From: Clostridia bacterium
GTDB taxonomy: Bacteria; Bacillota; Clostridia; Oscillospirales; Acutalibacteraceae
DNA: 7,644 nucleotides
NCBI GenBank assembly: GCA_900759575.1
Contig: CAAEVU010000007.1
Location: 1 to 7,644, forward strand
Direction of reading: 5' to 3'
The position numbers and the translations under genes were made by a program. The notes beneath the pieces were generated by a model, which made no database searches, was not told where the DNA came from, and saw only the letters and a list, made by a program, of their open reading frames with translations. Positions within the stretch are counted from its first letter, which is position 1, and every line of letters starts with the position of its first letter. Below are positions 1 through 5,685 of this stretch, piece by piece.

Positions 1-52
1 CTTTTAAGCGGGATGTATTCACGCCGCAGATTTCCACTTTTCCCTGCATAAA

Positions 53-91
53 AAAGACCACCTCCGAATGTTTCATCCGAAGGTAGTCTTT
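53..91 (-). terminator. Hairpin, probable intrinsic terminator
   Basis: The arms 53-70 and 74-91 pair over 18 positions with a few G-U pairs or mismatches, around a 3-nt loop. Read on the minus strand, the stem is followed by a run of T (complement of the A run at about 51-56), the shape of a Rho-independent terminator. It would be a second, back-up stop behind the SEC-C gene hairpin. It could equally end a plus-strand gene lying before the window, since the plus side also has T-rich sequence at 95-100. Nothing else is recognised in bases 1-50. Confidence 0.6.
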
Positions 92-119
92 GCGCTTTTT
101 GGGAAGTTTAATCAAAGGC

Positions 120-159
120 AAAAGCCTCTTCCGCCGGCAGAAACCGGGGAAAAGGCTTT
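120..159 (-). terminator. Intrinsic terminator of the SEC-C gene
   Basis: An inverted repeat with arms at about 120-137 and 144-159 (AAAGCCT...AGGCTTT outer stem, CCGG inner stem) lies 17 nt beyond the stop of the SEC-C gene. On the minus strand the stem ends in a short T run, as expected for a Rho-independent terminator. Confidence 0.6.
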
Positions 160-175
160 CCATATATGCTGCCGC

Positions 176-673
176 TTATAAGTCACGGCCGCAGCATTTT
201 TTATATTTTTTGCCGCTGCCGCAGGGGCAGGGATCGTTCCGGCCGATTTTGGGGCCTTTCACCACAGTTTTGGAGAGCTTCTGCTCTTTGTACAGCTCTT
301 TGCGGCGTTCCGGGGTAAGATGCTTGTCCCACTGGGGCAGATTGTAAAGCCATTCGGCTTTTGCTTCCACCATGTTTTTATACAGCAGTTCCTTGTCGTA
401 GTTCAGGTTGACTTCCGTATCCTCTTCCATGGTTTCCAGGGGGTTTTTCACTTTCAAGCTGTCGTTGATGCCGTCCAGGAAAGCCACCATGGTCAACACA
501 TCCACGCCGTATTTTTCAGCGTAGCCCTTTACCGTATTTTTCTGGGGCTTGCTTTCCAAAATACGCTGGTAGATTTTGGTTTCCTGCTCCAAATATTGTT
601 TCCAGAATTGGGCGCCTTGAGGACCTTTCTGTTGTTCCTCAGCGTAACGCTCCCATTGTTCCAGCAATGCCAT
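176..673 (-). CDS. SEC-C zinc-motif protein (165 aa)
   Basis: A small soluble protein of unknown exact role. The C-terminus carries a SEC-C motif: residues 145-162 read GRNDPCPCGSGKKYKKCC, with C149, C151, C160 and C161 as the zinc ligands. This is the same motif found at the end of SecA and in several nucleic-acid or protein-binding factors. The preceding 140 residues are helical and charged (for example FLDGINDSL at 65-73 and KELLYKNMVEAKAEWLY at 94-110) and resemble a stand-alone family common in Clostridia. Start: ATG at 673 gives MALLEQWERY, with GAGG about 10 nt upstream. An in-frame ATG at 751 would add 26 unlikely residues and would overlap the promoter, so it was not used. The gene is divergent from cca and has its own promoter and terminators. 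Family membership is clear; the function is not known. Confidence 0.9.
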   Translation of the reverse strand: MALLEQWERYAEEQQKGPQGAQFWKQYLEQETKIYQRILESKPQKNTVKGYAEKYGVDVLTMVAFLDGINDSLKVKNPLETMEEDTEVNLNYDKELLYKNMVEAKAEWLYNLPQWDKHLTPERRKELYKEQKLSKTVVKGPKIGRNDPCPCGSGKKYKKCCGRDL

Positions 674-722
674 AGGTGTTTCGCCTCGTTCCTTGAGATT
701 TTTGCACGTTCTTCGATGTTGT

Positions 723-751
723 ATCTTACCATGTTTCGGCGGTGGTGTCAA
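723..751 (-). promoter_or_regulatory. Sigma-A promoter of the SEC-C gene
   Basis: On the minus strand TTGACA (751-746) and TAAGAT (728-723) are separated by exactly 17 nt. The -10 ends about 50 nt before the chosen ATG at 673. This supports a start downstream of the promoter rather than the ATG at 751. Confidence 0.7.
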
Positions 752-761
752 TGCAGGCGGC

Positions 762-790
762 TTTTCAACCCCCCTTTTTTATGGTATACT
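762..790 (+). promoter_or_regulatory. Likely promoter of cca
   Basis: TTTTCA (762-767) and TATACT (785-790) are separated by 17 nt, and the -10 is preceded by TGG, an extended -10 (TGnTATACT). It lies about 30 nt before the cca ATG and partly back to back with the SEC-C promoter. Confidence 0.55.
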
Positions 791-820
791 GGGTGGGAAA
801 ACCAGGAAAGGAGGCGCCTG

Positions 821-2179
821 ATGGAAGGAATTCATATTCAACCGCCCACAGCGGTGTTGGAAGTGATGGAACGTTTGGAATCTGCTGGGTTCCAGGCTTG
901 GTGCGTAGGCGGCTGCGTGCGGGATTCCCTCTTGGGCAAAACCCCTTTCGATTGGGATGTGGCCACCAGTGCTCTTCCCCAGGAGACAAAGGCCTGCTTT
1001 GCGGGGGAGCGGCTGATCGAGGTAGGGATGATCCACGGAACTGTGGCGGTAGTGGGGAAGGAGGGTCACCCCATTGAGATCACCACTTTCCGCACCGACG
1101 GCGGATATACAGATGGGCGCCATCCCGATTCCGTCACCTTTTCCCCCAGCCTGGAAGCGGACCTTTCCCGCCGGGATTTCACCGTCAACGCTATGGCGTA
1201 CCATCCAAAGCGGGGGTTGGTGGACCTGTTTGGAGGTAGGGAAGACTTGAAACAGGGTGTCCTGCGTTGTGTGGGGGATCCTGTAAAGCGGTTTTCCGAG
1301 GACGCTTTGCGTATCCTCCGGTGCTTGCGGTTTTCTTCCCAGCTGGGATTTGAGATAGAAGCCCAAACCAGGGAAGCTGTTTGGAAAACAAAAGACCTTC
1401 TCCTGGAGCTGTCCCATGAGCGCGTCCGGGAAGAACTCACAAAGCTTCTCTGCGGGAAGGACGCCGCGAAAGTGCTGCGGGAGTATGGAACTGTGGTGTT
1501 TACCGTGCTGCCCGAATTGGCGCCTATGGCGGGCTGTACCCAGGAAACCCCTTACCATTGCTTTGATGTGTGGGAGCATACTTTGCGAGCGCTGTCCCAC
1601 GCTCCCCAAAAGCCGGAACTCCGGTGGGCGGCGTTGCTGCACGATGCGGGAAAACCTGGGAAAAAGACATTTTCTCCGGATGGAGTGGCCCATTTCTATG
1701 GGCCCCCGCCGGAAAGCGGCAGAATTGCCCGGAAAGTCCTGAGCCGGCTTCGCTTTTCCAATCGGGAAATAGAATGGATCTCCACTCTGGTGGATCACCA
1801 CGAGGACGGGCTTCCCATGAAAGAAAAGCATTTGAAAAAATTGCTGGGGCAGTATGGGGAGTGCTTTGTGTTTCAGCTTCTTGATTTGATGGAGTCGGAT
1901 ATGTCCGCAAAAGCGCCTGGAGTTTTCCAGCGCCGCCTGCCTGATTTGGAAGAGAGCAGAACTTTGGCCCGAACGATCTTGGCCCGGGGAGATTGTTTGA
2001 CCTTACAGGATATGGCTCTGGATGGGGAAGGGCTGAAAGCGTTGGGAGTCCCTTCCGGCCCCAAGATGGGGGAATTGCTGCACCGCCTGTTGGAAAGCGT
2101 GTGGGAGGGAACTGTGCCCAATCAAAAGGAGGCCTTGGAAGCCTTTGCCCGCCGTTTGATAAACCAGGAGAAAGAGTAA
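821..2179 (+). CDS. cca: CCA tRNA nucleotidyltransferase with HD domain (452 aa)
   Basis: This enzyme adds or repairs the 3'-terminal CCA of tRNAs from CTP and ATP in the cytoplasm. It is a class II nucleotidyltransferase of the poly(A)-polymerase family. The head-domain motif G30-G-C-V-R-D35 is followed by the metal-binding pair D44-W-D46. Motif RRDFT is at 117-121 with N123, and the EDALRILRCLRF nucleotide-recognition helix is at 160-171. An HD-type domain follows, with H253, H274-D275, H291 and D325-H326-H327. Start: ATG 821 has AAAGGAGG at 807-814 with a 6-nt spacer. The frame is open far upstream, but that stretch is antisense to the SEC-C gene and has no ribosome site. Oddity: after H291 the sequence is HFYGPPPES, with Pro295 where relatives usually have His. 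One metal ligand of the HD domain may therefore be lost. Nucleotidyl transfer should be unaffected. Confidence 0.95.
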   Translation: MEGIHIQPPTAVLEVMERLESAGFQAWCVGGCVRDSLLGKTPFDWDVATSALPQETKACFAGERLIEVGMIHGTVAVVGKEGHPIEITTFRTDGGYTDGRHPDSVTFSPSLEADLSRRDFTVNAMAYHPKRGLVDLFGGREDLKQGVLRCVGDPVKRFSEDALRILRCLRFSSQLGFEIEAQTREAVWKTKDLLLELSHERVREELTKLLCGKDAAKVLREYGTVVFTVLPELAPMAGCTQETPYHCFDVWEHTLRALSHAPQKPELRWAALLHDAGKPGKKTFSPDGVAHFYGPPPESGRIARKVLSRLRFSNREIEWISTLVDHHEDGLPMKEKHLKKLLGQYGECFVFQLLDLMESDMSAKAPGVFQRRLPDLEESRTLARTILARGDCLTLQDMALDGEGLKALGVPSGPKMGELLHRLLESVWEGTVPNQKEALEAFARRLINQEKE

Positions 2180-2185
2180 AATGGC

Positions 2186-2221
2186 AAAAAGAAGCGCCGG
2201 GGAGGAAAACCTTCCCGGCGC
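2186..2221 (-). terminator. Intrinsic terminator of mazF
   Basis: A strong stem of 12 pairs (arms 2194-2205 and 2210-2221, AAAA loop on the plus strand) sits 14 nt past the mazF stop. On the minus strand it is followed by TTCTTTTT. On the plus side, after cca, the stem is intact but no T run follows, so it is mainly the mazF terminator and at best a weak stop for cca. Confidence 0.75.
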
Positions 2222-2235
2222 TGGCTCGCTCTACC

Positions 2236-2586
2236 TTATGTAGAGCGAAGCCCAAAACTGACAGAAAGAGCTTGGTCCACCCGACCCATGGAATCCCGGT
2301 CCAGACGACCCATTTTTTCTCTCAGGCGATGTTTGTCCAAAGTGCGCACCTGTTCCAGCAGGATGATGGAATCTTTCATCAAACCGGACCCTTGGGCGTT
2401 GACGGCGATATGAGTAGGAAGATTTGCTTTATCTTTTTGACTGGTGATTGCCGCGGCGATAACGGTGGGGCTAAATTTATTCCCCACATCGTTTTGGACG
2501 ATCAAAACGGGGCGAACGCCCCCTTGTTCCGAACCGACCACCGGGCTTAAATCGGCGTAGTAGATCTCTCCTCTGTGTACGATCAC
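2236..2586 (-). CDS. mazF: MazF/NdoA endoribonuclease toxin (116 aa), no adjacent antitoxin
   Basis: This is an mRNA interferase of the MazF/PemK family, which cleaves single-stranded RNA at short sequence motifs. The whole chain aligns by eye with B. subtilis NdoA: MIVHRGEIYYADLSPVVGSE at the start, GGVRPVLIVQND around catalytic R25, and AAAIT ending in T48, the second catalytic residue. Its length of 116 aa equals that of NdoA. Start: GTG at 2586 is chosen because it gives MIVHRG as in the family and has GGAG 10 nt upstream. An in-frame GTG at 2595 lies only 1-2 nt from GGAG. In the classic locus mazE/ndoAI directly precedes the toxin. Here the 245 nt upstream hold the tRNA-Ala and its promoter, and no antitoxin ORF of about 80-90 codons fits. 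The antitoxin is either elsewhere or absent. Confidence 0.93.
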   Translation of the reverse strand: MIVHRGEIYYADLSPVVGSEQGGVRPVLIVQNDVGNKFSPTVIAAAITSQKDKANLPTHIAVNAQGSGLMKDSIILLEQVRTLDKHRLREKMGRLDRDSMGRVDQALSVSFGLRST

Positions 2587-2755
2587 GGTTTTCACGCTCC
2601 GTTCAAGTTGTTTATCTCTAGTTTTGCCTGGCTTTTGAAGGTTTAATCACTTTAGCGAGGTTTTCCGCAGATCATCTATCCCATTGTATCCAACGGCCGG
2701 GAAAATGGTGCCAGAAACCCGCAAGAAAGATTTTTAAAAAATTTGAAAAAAAGGG

Positions 2756-2784
2756 TTGCATTTTCCCGCATGACGTGCTATTAT
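2756..2784 (+). promoter_or_regulatory. Promoter of tRNA-Ala
   Basis: TTGCAT (2756-2761) and TATTAT (2779-2784) are separated by 17 nt, inside an AT-rich stretch with an A tract just upstream (2735-2752), a usual setting for stable-RNA promoters. The expected transcript start is about 40 nt before the mature tRNA. Confidence 0.75.
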
Positions 2785-2831
2785 ATTTAAGCGCCGTGAG
2801 TGAGACGCAAACGACGCAGAAGTAAATAGTT

Positions 2832-2907
<76 letters not shown>

Positions 2908-2912
2908 AAGAA

Positions 2913-2955
2913 AACACCGATTTATGGCAGAAATAAGCCACAAACCGGTGTTTTT
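2913..2955 (+). terminator. Intrinsic terminator of tRNA-Ala
   Basis: The outer arms (AACACCG at 2913-2919 with CGGTGTT at 2946-2952) and further inner pairs (TTTATGG with CCACAAA) form a hairpin. It is followed directly by T residues, six to seven nt past the CCA end. Confidence 0.75.
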
Positions 2956-3008
2956 GCTATTCAATTTCATTTTTAAAAAGTCTTGAAAAAAATTGAAAAA
3001 TTGTGTGC

Positions 3009-3067
3009 TATTACTAACGTATTACTAACACGATTTAGAACGCAGAAGAACGCAGAAGAACGCAGAA
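3009..3067. repeat. Two sets of short direct repeats between tRNA and integrase
   Basis: TATTACTAAC occurs at 3009-3018 and 3020-3029 (period 11). GAACGCAGAA then occurs three times in exact tandem at 3038-3047, 3048-3057 and 3058-3067 (period 10). They are non-coding and lie between the tRNA terminator and the integrase terminator. A period close to one helix turn, next to an integrase, suits arm-type binding sites of a tyrosine recombinase or an attachment region. That function is inference. ACGCAGAAG also occurs once at 2814-2822 ahead of the tRNA. Confidence 0.7.
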
Positions 3068-3093
3068 AGCCCGCTGGAATTCCAGCGGGCTTT
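3066..3093 (-). terminator. Perfect 28-bp palindrome, integrase terminator
   Basis: Bases 3066-3093 form an uninterrupted palindrome (AAAGCCCGCTGG and its complement meeting at a central GAATTC). It starts 6 nt after the integrase stop codon. Its ends supply A/T runs on both strands, so it could terminate from either side. The plus side has the better T tract (TTTCTTGTTTT). Confidence 0.75.
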
Positions 3094-3099
3094 CTTGTT

Positions 3100-4233
3100 T
3101 TATAAGGCGTCTGTCACTTTACGGAGATCATCAAAAGATACATCCTGATAATGGCGAAGCATTTCGGTGCTGGTGTGGCCCATCAGCTCCAACTTGTCCT
3201 TGTCAGACCCGGCCACCCGTTTCATGAGTGTGGCAAAAGTGTGGCGGCAGCTGTGCGGCGTGTATTTTCGCCTCTTGACGCCGTCTTTTTCTTCGATGGG
3301 GTTATTTATCCCGCAGGCATCTAAAACTCTGTAGAAAAGCGCCCTGTATGCTGCAATCCCCATTCGCTGGCCATGATCCCCACAAAAAACCGGGCCGGAG
3401 ATCTTGTGGCTGGTCAGCCGGTCCACAATAGGCTGTATTTTCGGAGAAACTGTGACCACCCGGTCGCGGCCGGCGTCCGTCTTGGCACCTCCCACAAACG
3501 CCCGCTCTTTGCGATCATAGTCTTTACAGTCCAGATCCAGAAGCTCAGACGGTCGGAACCCCAGGAAGCACTGACAGTATACATAGTCGGCCCCTGGGAC
3601 GCTTTCCAGGTGAGCTGCCAGCTGATCCAGGGCCTCTAAGGGCAACGCATCCTTGTGGCTGTCACTTTCCCCGTGTATCACCAGGTATTCCCCCAGGTTG
3701 CGGTCTGCCCATCCTCTGGGGATCGCATACTTGTAAAGCAGGCCGCACAATGCTTTCATGTTTTGCCGGGTCCGCTTTCCCTTTGGGCAATCGTTCAGGC
3801 ACTCCTGCAGATCGTCAATGGATATGTCGTCCAGTTTTGTGTACCAGACAGGCGAAAAGTATTTATAGGCTGCCTTGTAGCAATCCAACGTAGACTTGGA
3901 GGCTTGGTGGGTGGGAAGCCACATCCCATAAAGCCCTTGAAAAGTGACCGCCGGTTTGGCTTTTTCTCCCGTCAAAAGAGGCAAGTACTCCAAAGCCTCT
4001 CGCTTTGTTTTAAACCCGGATTTTGACCTTGTAACTCTCCGCTTTCTGCCATCTTCTCCCAGTTTATACCCCAGGGTTTTCACCGCTACCCATGTGCGGT
4101 TGGGGCGTTGGTACACACTTCCCAGGCCATTGCCCCGAGCTTTGGTCCGGTGGCTAACCTGCTGAGTTGTCCCGCATTGGTTGCAAAAGCGGCTTCCGCC
4201 CGGTATTTCTGCCCGGCACTTTCGGCACTTCAA
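3100..4233 (-). CDS. int: Tyrosine recombinase/integrase with N-terminal zinc ribbon (377 aa)
   Basis: A site-specific recombinase that would integrate and excise the element. Residues 3-20 form a zinc ribbon: C3-x2-C6 and C17-x2-C20. Residues about 33-90 are an AP2-like arm-binding region (GNGLGSVYQR, TWVAVKTLGY). Residues 95-180 are the SAM-like core-binding domain, and 195-377 the catalytic domain. The full active-site set is visible: R227 (GFRPSE), K251 (GAKTDAGRDR), H327 and R330 (HSCRHTF), H353 (LMGHTS) and nucleophile Y362 (LRHYQDVS). The protein is therefore probably active. Start: TTG at 4233, with GGAGGTGA upstream and 7 nt between GGAGG and TTG; this is needed to include the first CxxC. 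No excisionase-like ORF was seen in the 228 nt upstream. It lies last in a minus-strand series with PH, lipoprotein and repressor genes, beside tRNA-Ala. Confidence 0.95.
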   Translation of the reverse strand: MKCRKCRAEIPGGSRFCNQCGTTQQVSHRTKARGNGLGSVYQRPNRTWVAVKTLGYKLGEDGRKRRVTRSKSGFKTKREALEYLPLLTGEKAKPAVTFQGLYGMWLPTHQASKSTLDCYKAAYKYFSPVWYTKLDDISIDDLQECLNDCPKGKRTRQNMKALCGLLYKYAIPRGWADRNLGEYLVIHGESDSHKDALPLEALDQLAAHLESVPGADYVYCQCFLGFRPSELLDLDCKDYDRKERAFVGGAKTDAGRDRVVTVSPKIQPIVDRLTSHKISGPVFCGDHGQRMGIAAYRALFYRVLDACGINNPIEEKDGVKRRKYTPHSCRHTFATLMKRVAGSDKDKLELMGHTSTEMLRHYQDVSFDDLRKVTDAL

Positions 4234-4255
4234 AAAATCACCTCCAGGGTATGAC

Positions 4256-4284
4256 TTGCAAAGCCTGCCCTGAGGTGGTATAAT
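4256..4284 (+). promoter_or_regulatory. Near-consensus sigma-A promoter facing away from the integrase
   Basis: TTGCAA (4256-4261) and a perfect TATAAT (4279-4284) are separated by exactly 17 nt on the plus strand. It sits 23 nt upstream of the minus-strand integrase start. The only thing it can transcribe is the non-coding stretch that ends in the terminator at 4331-4369. Confidence 0.75.
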
Positions 4285-4315
4285 CTGTGTTGCGAAGGCA
4301 GGTTATCCACTTCGG

Positions 4316-4351
4316 GTAAGCTGTTCTAGGGCCGCTCCTGGTGTTCCAGCA
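4316..4351 (+). repeat. 36-bp direct repeat, copy 1
   Basis: Identical over 36 bases to 4980-5015, 664 bp away in the same orientation. It begins GTAAGCTGTTCTAGGG, and its second half is the left arm and loop of an intrinsic terminator. This copy lies inside the candidate small RNA. Confidence 0.95.
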
Positions 4352-4369
4352 CCGGGGGCGGCTTTTTTT
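4331..4369 (+). terminator. Strong intrinsic terminator, plus strand
   Basis: A 13-pair stem (4331-4343 with 4350-4362, two G-U pairs) with loop TTCCAG is followed by seven T residues (4363-4369). The T tract is only on the plus strand. It therefore ends the candidate small RNA and not the minus-strand PH gene. The stretch from 4370 to 4461 is AT-rich and I see only minor repeats in it (CTCTAAT twice, AGAGAATCTCT). Confidence 0.85.
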
Positions 4370-4461
4370 ATTTCAGAGAATCTCTAATAAATTCAGAAAA
4401 ACTCTAATTATAAATTGAAATTTTTACTTTTTATTTGCACTTTTTGCGGTTTTTTCGCAAA

Positions 4462-4914
4462 TTAGGCATTTAAAGCTTCATGATTTTGATATGCAATCTC
4501 CTGCAGGTATTTGTAAAGTGGTTGAATATTGTAGCTTTTCGGAAATTCCAGCTTCTTCTCAGCCACGGATACGCCACCGCTGCACTTGAAGTAAGGGCTG
4601 GTGATGTAGTGAATGTTAATTTCACTGTCATCGACGCCAAAGCCTGCGGTTTCAGCAGAAACGTGATAAACACAGCTCAAGTTGATAGAGTCAACCCGCA
4701 TTTTAGCGCCGGTGGCACCCTGCTTGTCAAAGTCAATGATCCGCTTGTCAGTGATGATGACCACATCCCTCACCAGTTTAAACCCTGTGGTGATGGTTTC
4801 TCCGTCCATCAGATACATCCCGTATTCTTGCGTGAGAGATTCGGCAGAAACCTCACTGAGATTTCCCATCAACCCCGAAGCCAACTGCCCACCTAAATTT
4901 TTCAACAGTCCCAT
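4462..4914 (-). CDS. Bacterial PH-domain protein (150 aa)
   Basis: A small soluble protein that matches by eye the bacterial pleckstrin-homology fold of the bPH_1 (YvbH-like) type. The core strands run from about residue 33 to 125: YLMDGETITTGFKLVRDVVI (34-53) leads into ITDKRIIDFDKQG (54-66), the typical turn of this family. KMRVDSINLS (71-80) and INIHYITSPYFKCSG (99-113) follow. The N-terminal LKNLGGQLASGLMGNL is a weakly amphipathic helix. There is no signal peptide or membrane segment. Start ATG 4914 has AAAGGAGC with a 7-nt spacer. It sits between the integrase and the lipoprotein, all on the minus strand. Ligand and role are unknown; relatives occur in phages and mobile elements as well as in chromosomes. 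An accessory (moron) function for the host or phage is inference. Confidence 0.75.
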   Translation of the reverse strand: MGLLKNLGGQLASGLMGNLSEVSAESLTQEYGMYLMDGETITTGFKLVRDVVIITDKRIIDFDKQGATGAKMRVDSINLSCVYHVSAETAGFGVDDSEINIHYITSPYFKCSGGVSVAEKKLEFPKSYNIQPLYKYLQEIAYQNHEALNA

Positions 4915-4979
4915 TTTTAACGCTCCTTTTATTTATTCATGTAATCACATTTAGAACAAACCATGTAAGCCTTTTTCAA

Positions 4980-5015
4980 GTAAGCTGTTCTAGGGCCGCT
5001 CCTGGTGTTCCAGCA
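4980..5015 (+). repeat. 36-bp direct repeat, copy 2
   Basis: Identical to 4316-4351. Upstream of the repeat the two loci differ, and no convincing plus-strand promoter was found here (only weak TTTAAC/TGTAAT). Downstream they diverge while conserving pairing in the terminator stem. Confidence 0.95.
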
Positions 5016-5030
5016 TCAGGGGCACTTTTT
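4998..5030 (+). terminator. Intrinsic terminator, plus strand, abutting the lipoprotein stop codon
   Basis: The arms 4998-5007 and 5014-5023 form 10 pairs, with AC and then five T residues (5026-5030) on the plus strand. The T run overlaps the stop codon of the minus-strand lipoprotein gene. The right arm differs from copy 1 (CATCAGGGGC against CACCGGGGGC), yet pairing is kept through a G-U and A-U exchange. This suggests that the structure is conserved. Confidence 0.7.
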
Positions 5031-5631
5031 ATTCTATATCGATATAATGGGCGTACATTTGGGGGATTGTCACAGTAGAACCCATTACAGTCTCATAGGT
5101 CATCAGATCCTGCATTTCGCCGTACATAGTGATAATGTCATCTTCCAAAATTCTGGGTTCATCGGGATCGGGAATATACCACACATACATGGTGTCTTCC
5201 CAGTAACCCCACTCATCCTGAGTTACATTTACACGCAAAACTGTGATTCCACTATCTTCCATGACCTGAATCACTTCTCCCCGGAACATAGCTTTGCTTC
5301 CAATATATGTTTTGGGGTCTCTTGCAAGGGTTTTATAGTCATAACCAACTGTGCATGCCGCTTTGAATTCCTCTTCCGTCATTTCAGGTTCAGGAGTGGG
5401 AGTGGGTTCAGGGGTCGGAGTGGGTTCCGGAGTGGGAGTAGGTTCAGGGGTTGGGGTAGGTTCTGGCGTCGCCTCTAATTCTGCTTGTAGTGCTTCTATC
5501 TGTGACTGCAAAGCAGAATTTTGATCCAAAAGGCTCTGATATTCCTCATCTGAAACGCCGGTGGATCCGCAAGCTGCAGCGCTTGTAGAAAGTAGAATCG
5601 CACAGATAATGGACAACACTTTCTTTTTCAT
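5029..5631 (-). CDS. Lipoprotein with coiled coil and EPTPTP spacer (200 aa)
   Basis: A secreted, membrane-anchored protein. MKKK and a hydrophobic stretch (5-19) end in the lipobox S-A-A-A-C, with C21 as the lipidation site. Residues 27-53 form a short heptad coiled coil (YQSLLDQNSALQSQIEALQA). Residues 57-80 are four exact EPTPTP units, a rigid wall-spanning spacer. Residues 84-200 are a globular domain containing DYKTLARDPKTYIGSKAMFRG, VTQDEWGYWEDTMYVWY and RILEDDIITMYGE. This is an OB-like extracellular domain seen in many Firmicute lipoproteins; the family is remembered from general knowledge, not searched. Start ATG 5631 has GAGG with an 8-nt spacer. It lies 54 nt after the repressor gene, probably in the same transcript. 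Its position between repressor and integrase matches superinfection-exclusion lipoproteins such as Ltp of phage TP-J34. That role is inferred from position only. Confidence 0.85.
   Translation of the reverse strand: MKKKVLSIICAILLSTSAAACGSTGVSDEEYQSLLDQNSALQSQIEALQAELEATPEPTPTPEPTPTPEPTPTPEPTPTPEPEMTEEEFKAACTVGYDYKTLARDPKTYIGSKAMFRGEVIQVMEDSGITVLRVNVTQDEWGYWEDTMYVWYIPDPDEPRILEDDIITMYGEMQDLMTYETVMGSTVTIPQMYAHYIDIE
5392..5463 (-). repeat. 18-bp tandem repeat encoding EPTPTP x4
   Basis: Four in-frame 18-bp units inside the lipoprotein gene encode residues 57-80. The units differ at synonymous positions, so the peptide rather than the DNA appears to be under selection. Copy number may vary by slippage. 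Confidence 0.85.
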
Positions 5632-5643
5632 GAAAAAAACCTC

Positions 5644-5664
5644 ATTCCTCAGTATATTCCTCAG
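5644..5664 (-). repeat. ATTCCTCAG direct repeat in the lipoprotein leader
   Basis: ATTCCTCAG occurs at 5644-5652 and 5656-5664 (period 12), between the repressor stop and the ribosome site of the lipoprotein gene. On the minus strand it reads CTGAGGAAT twice just before GAGG. This could be a protein or RNA binding site, or chance; no function is claimed. Confidence 0.6.
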
Positions 5665-5685
5665 CTTTACGCTGTAGGTAGCTTC

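Larger units (their letters stand above)
4291..4369 (+). ncRNA. Candidate small RNA, about 79 nt
   Basis: The predicted start is 6-7 nt after the TATAAT at 4279-4284, and the end is the T run of the terminator at 4363-4369. No start codon with a ribosome site opens a useful frame inside. The 5' half can fold as a small stem, GTTATCC at about 4304-4310 (approximate) with GGGTAAG around an ACTTC loop and one mismatch. The 3' half is the terminator stem. The sRNA lies between two minus-strand genes and does not overlap either, so it is not a simple cis-antisense RNA. 36 nt of it (4316-4351) recur exactly at 4980-5015. I do not recognise a known RNA family. Function could be regulation of the lysogeny operon in trans, or merely a block to read-through. 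All of this is inferred from sequence. Confidence 0.45.

Noticed and set aside
674..751. ATG at 751 as the start of the SEC-C gene
   Set aside because: It overlaps the TTGACA/TAAGAT promoter and adds 26 residues not expected in the family.
320..820. Long in-frame extension upstream of cca
   Set aside because: It is antisense to the SEC-C gene, has no ribosome site at its first ATG, and the family N-terminus begins at 821 with AAAGGAGG.
779..1831. Long minus-strand frame opposite cca
   Set aside because: A shadow of the GC-biased cca coding strand; low-complexity composition, no ribosome site, no recognisable domain.
1524..2255. Minus-strand frame across the end of cca
   Set aside because: Proline- and glycine-rich shadow frame that crosses the cca/mazF terminator.
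3009..3067. CRISPR array
   Set aside because: Repeats are 10-11 bp without spacers of CRISPR size, and no cas genes are present.
4305..4313. TTATCCACT resembling a DnaA box
   Set aside because: A single 8-of-9 match with no second box or AT-rich unwinding element nearby; chance is more likely than an origin.
5005..5478. Plus-strand frame opposite the lipoprotein gene
   Set aside because: Its Arg/Gly/Phe-rich end is only the antisense of the EPTPTP repeat.
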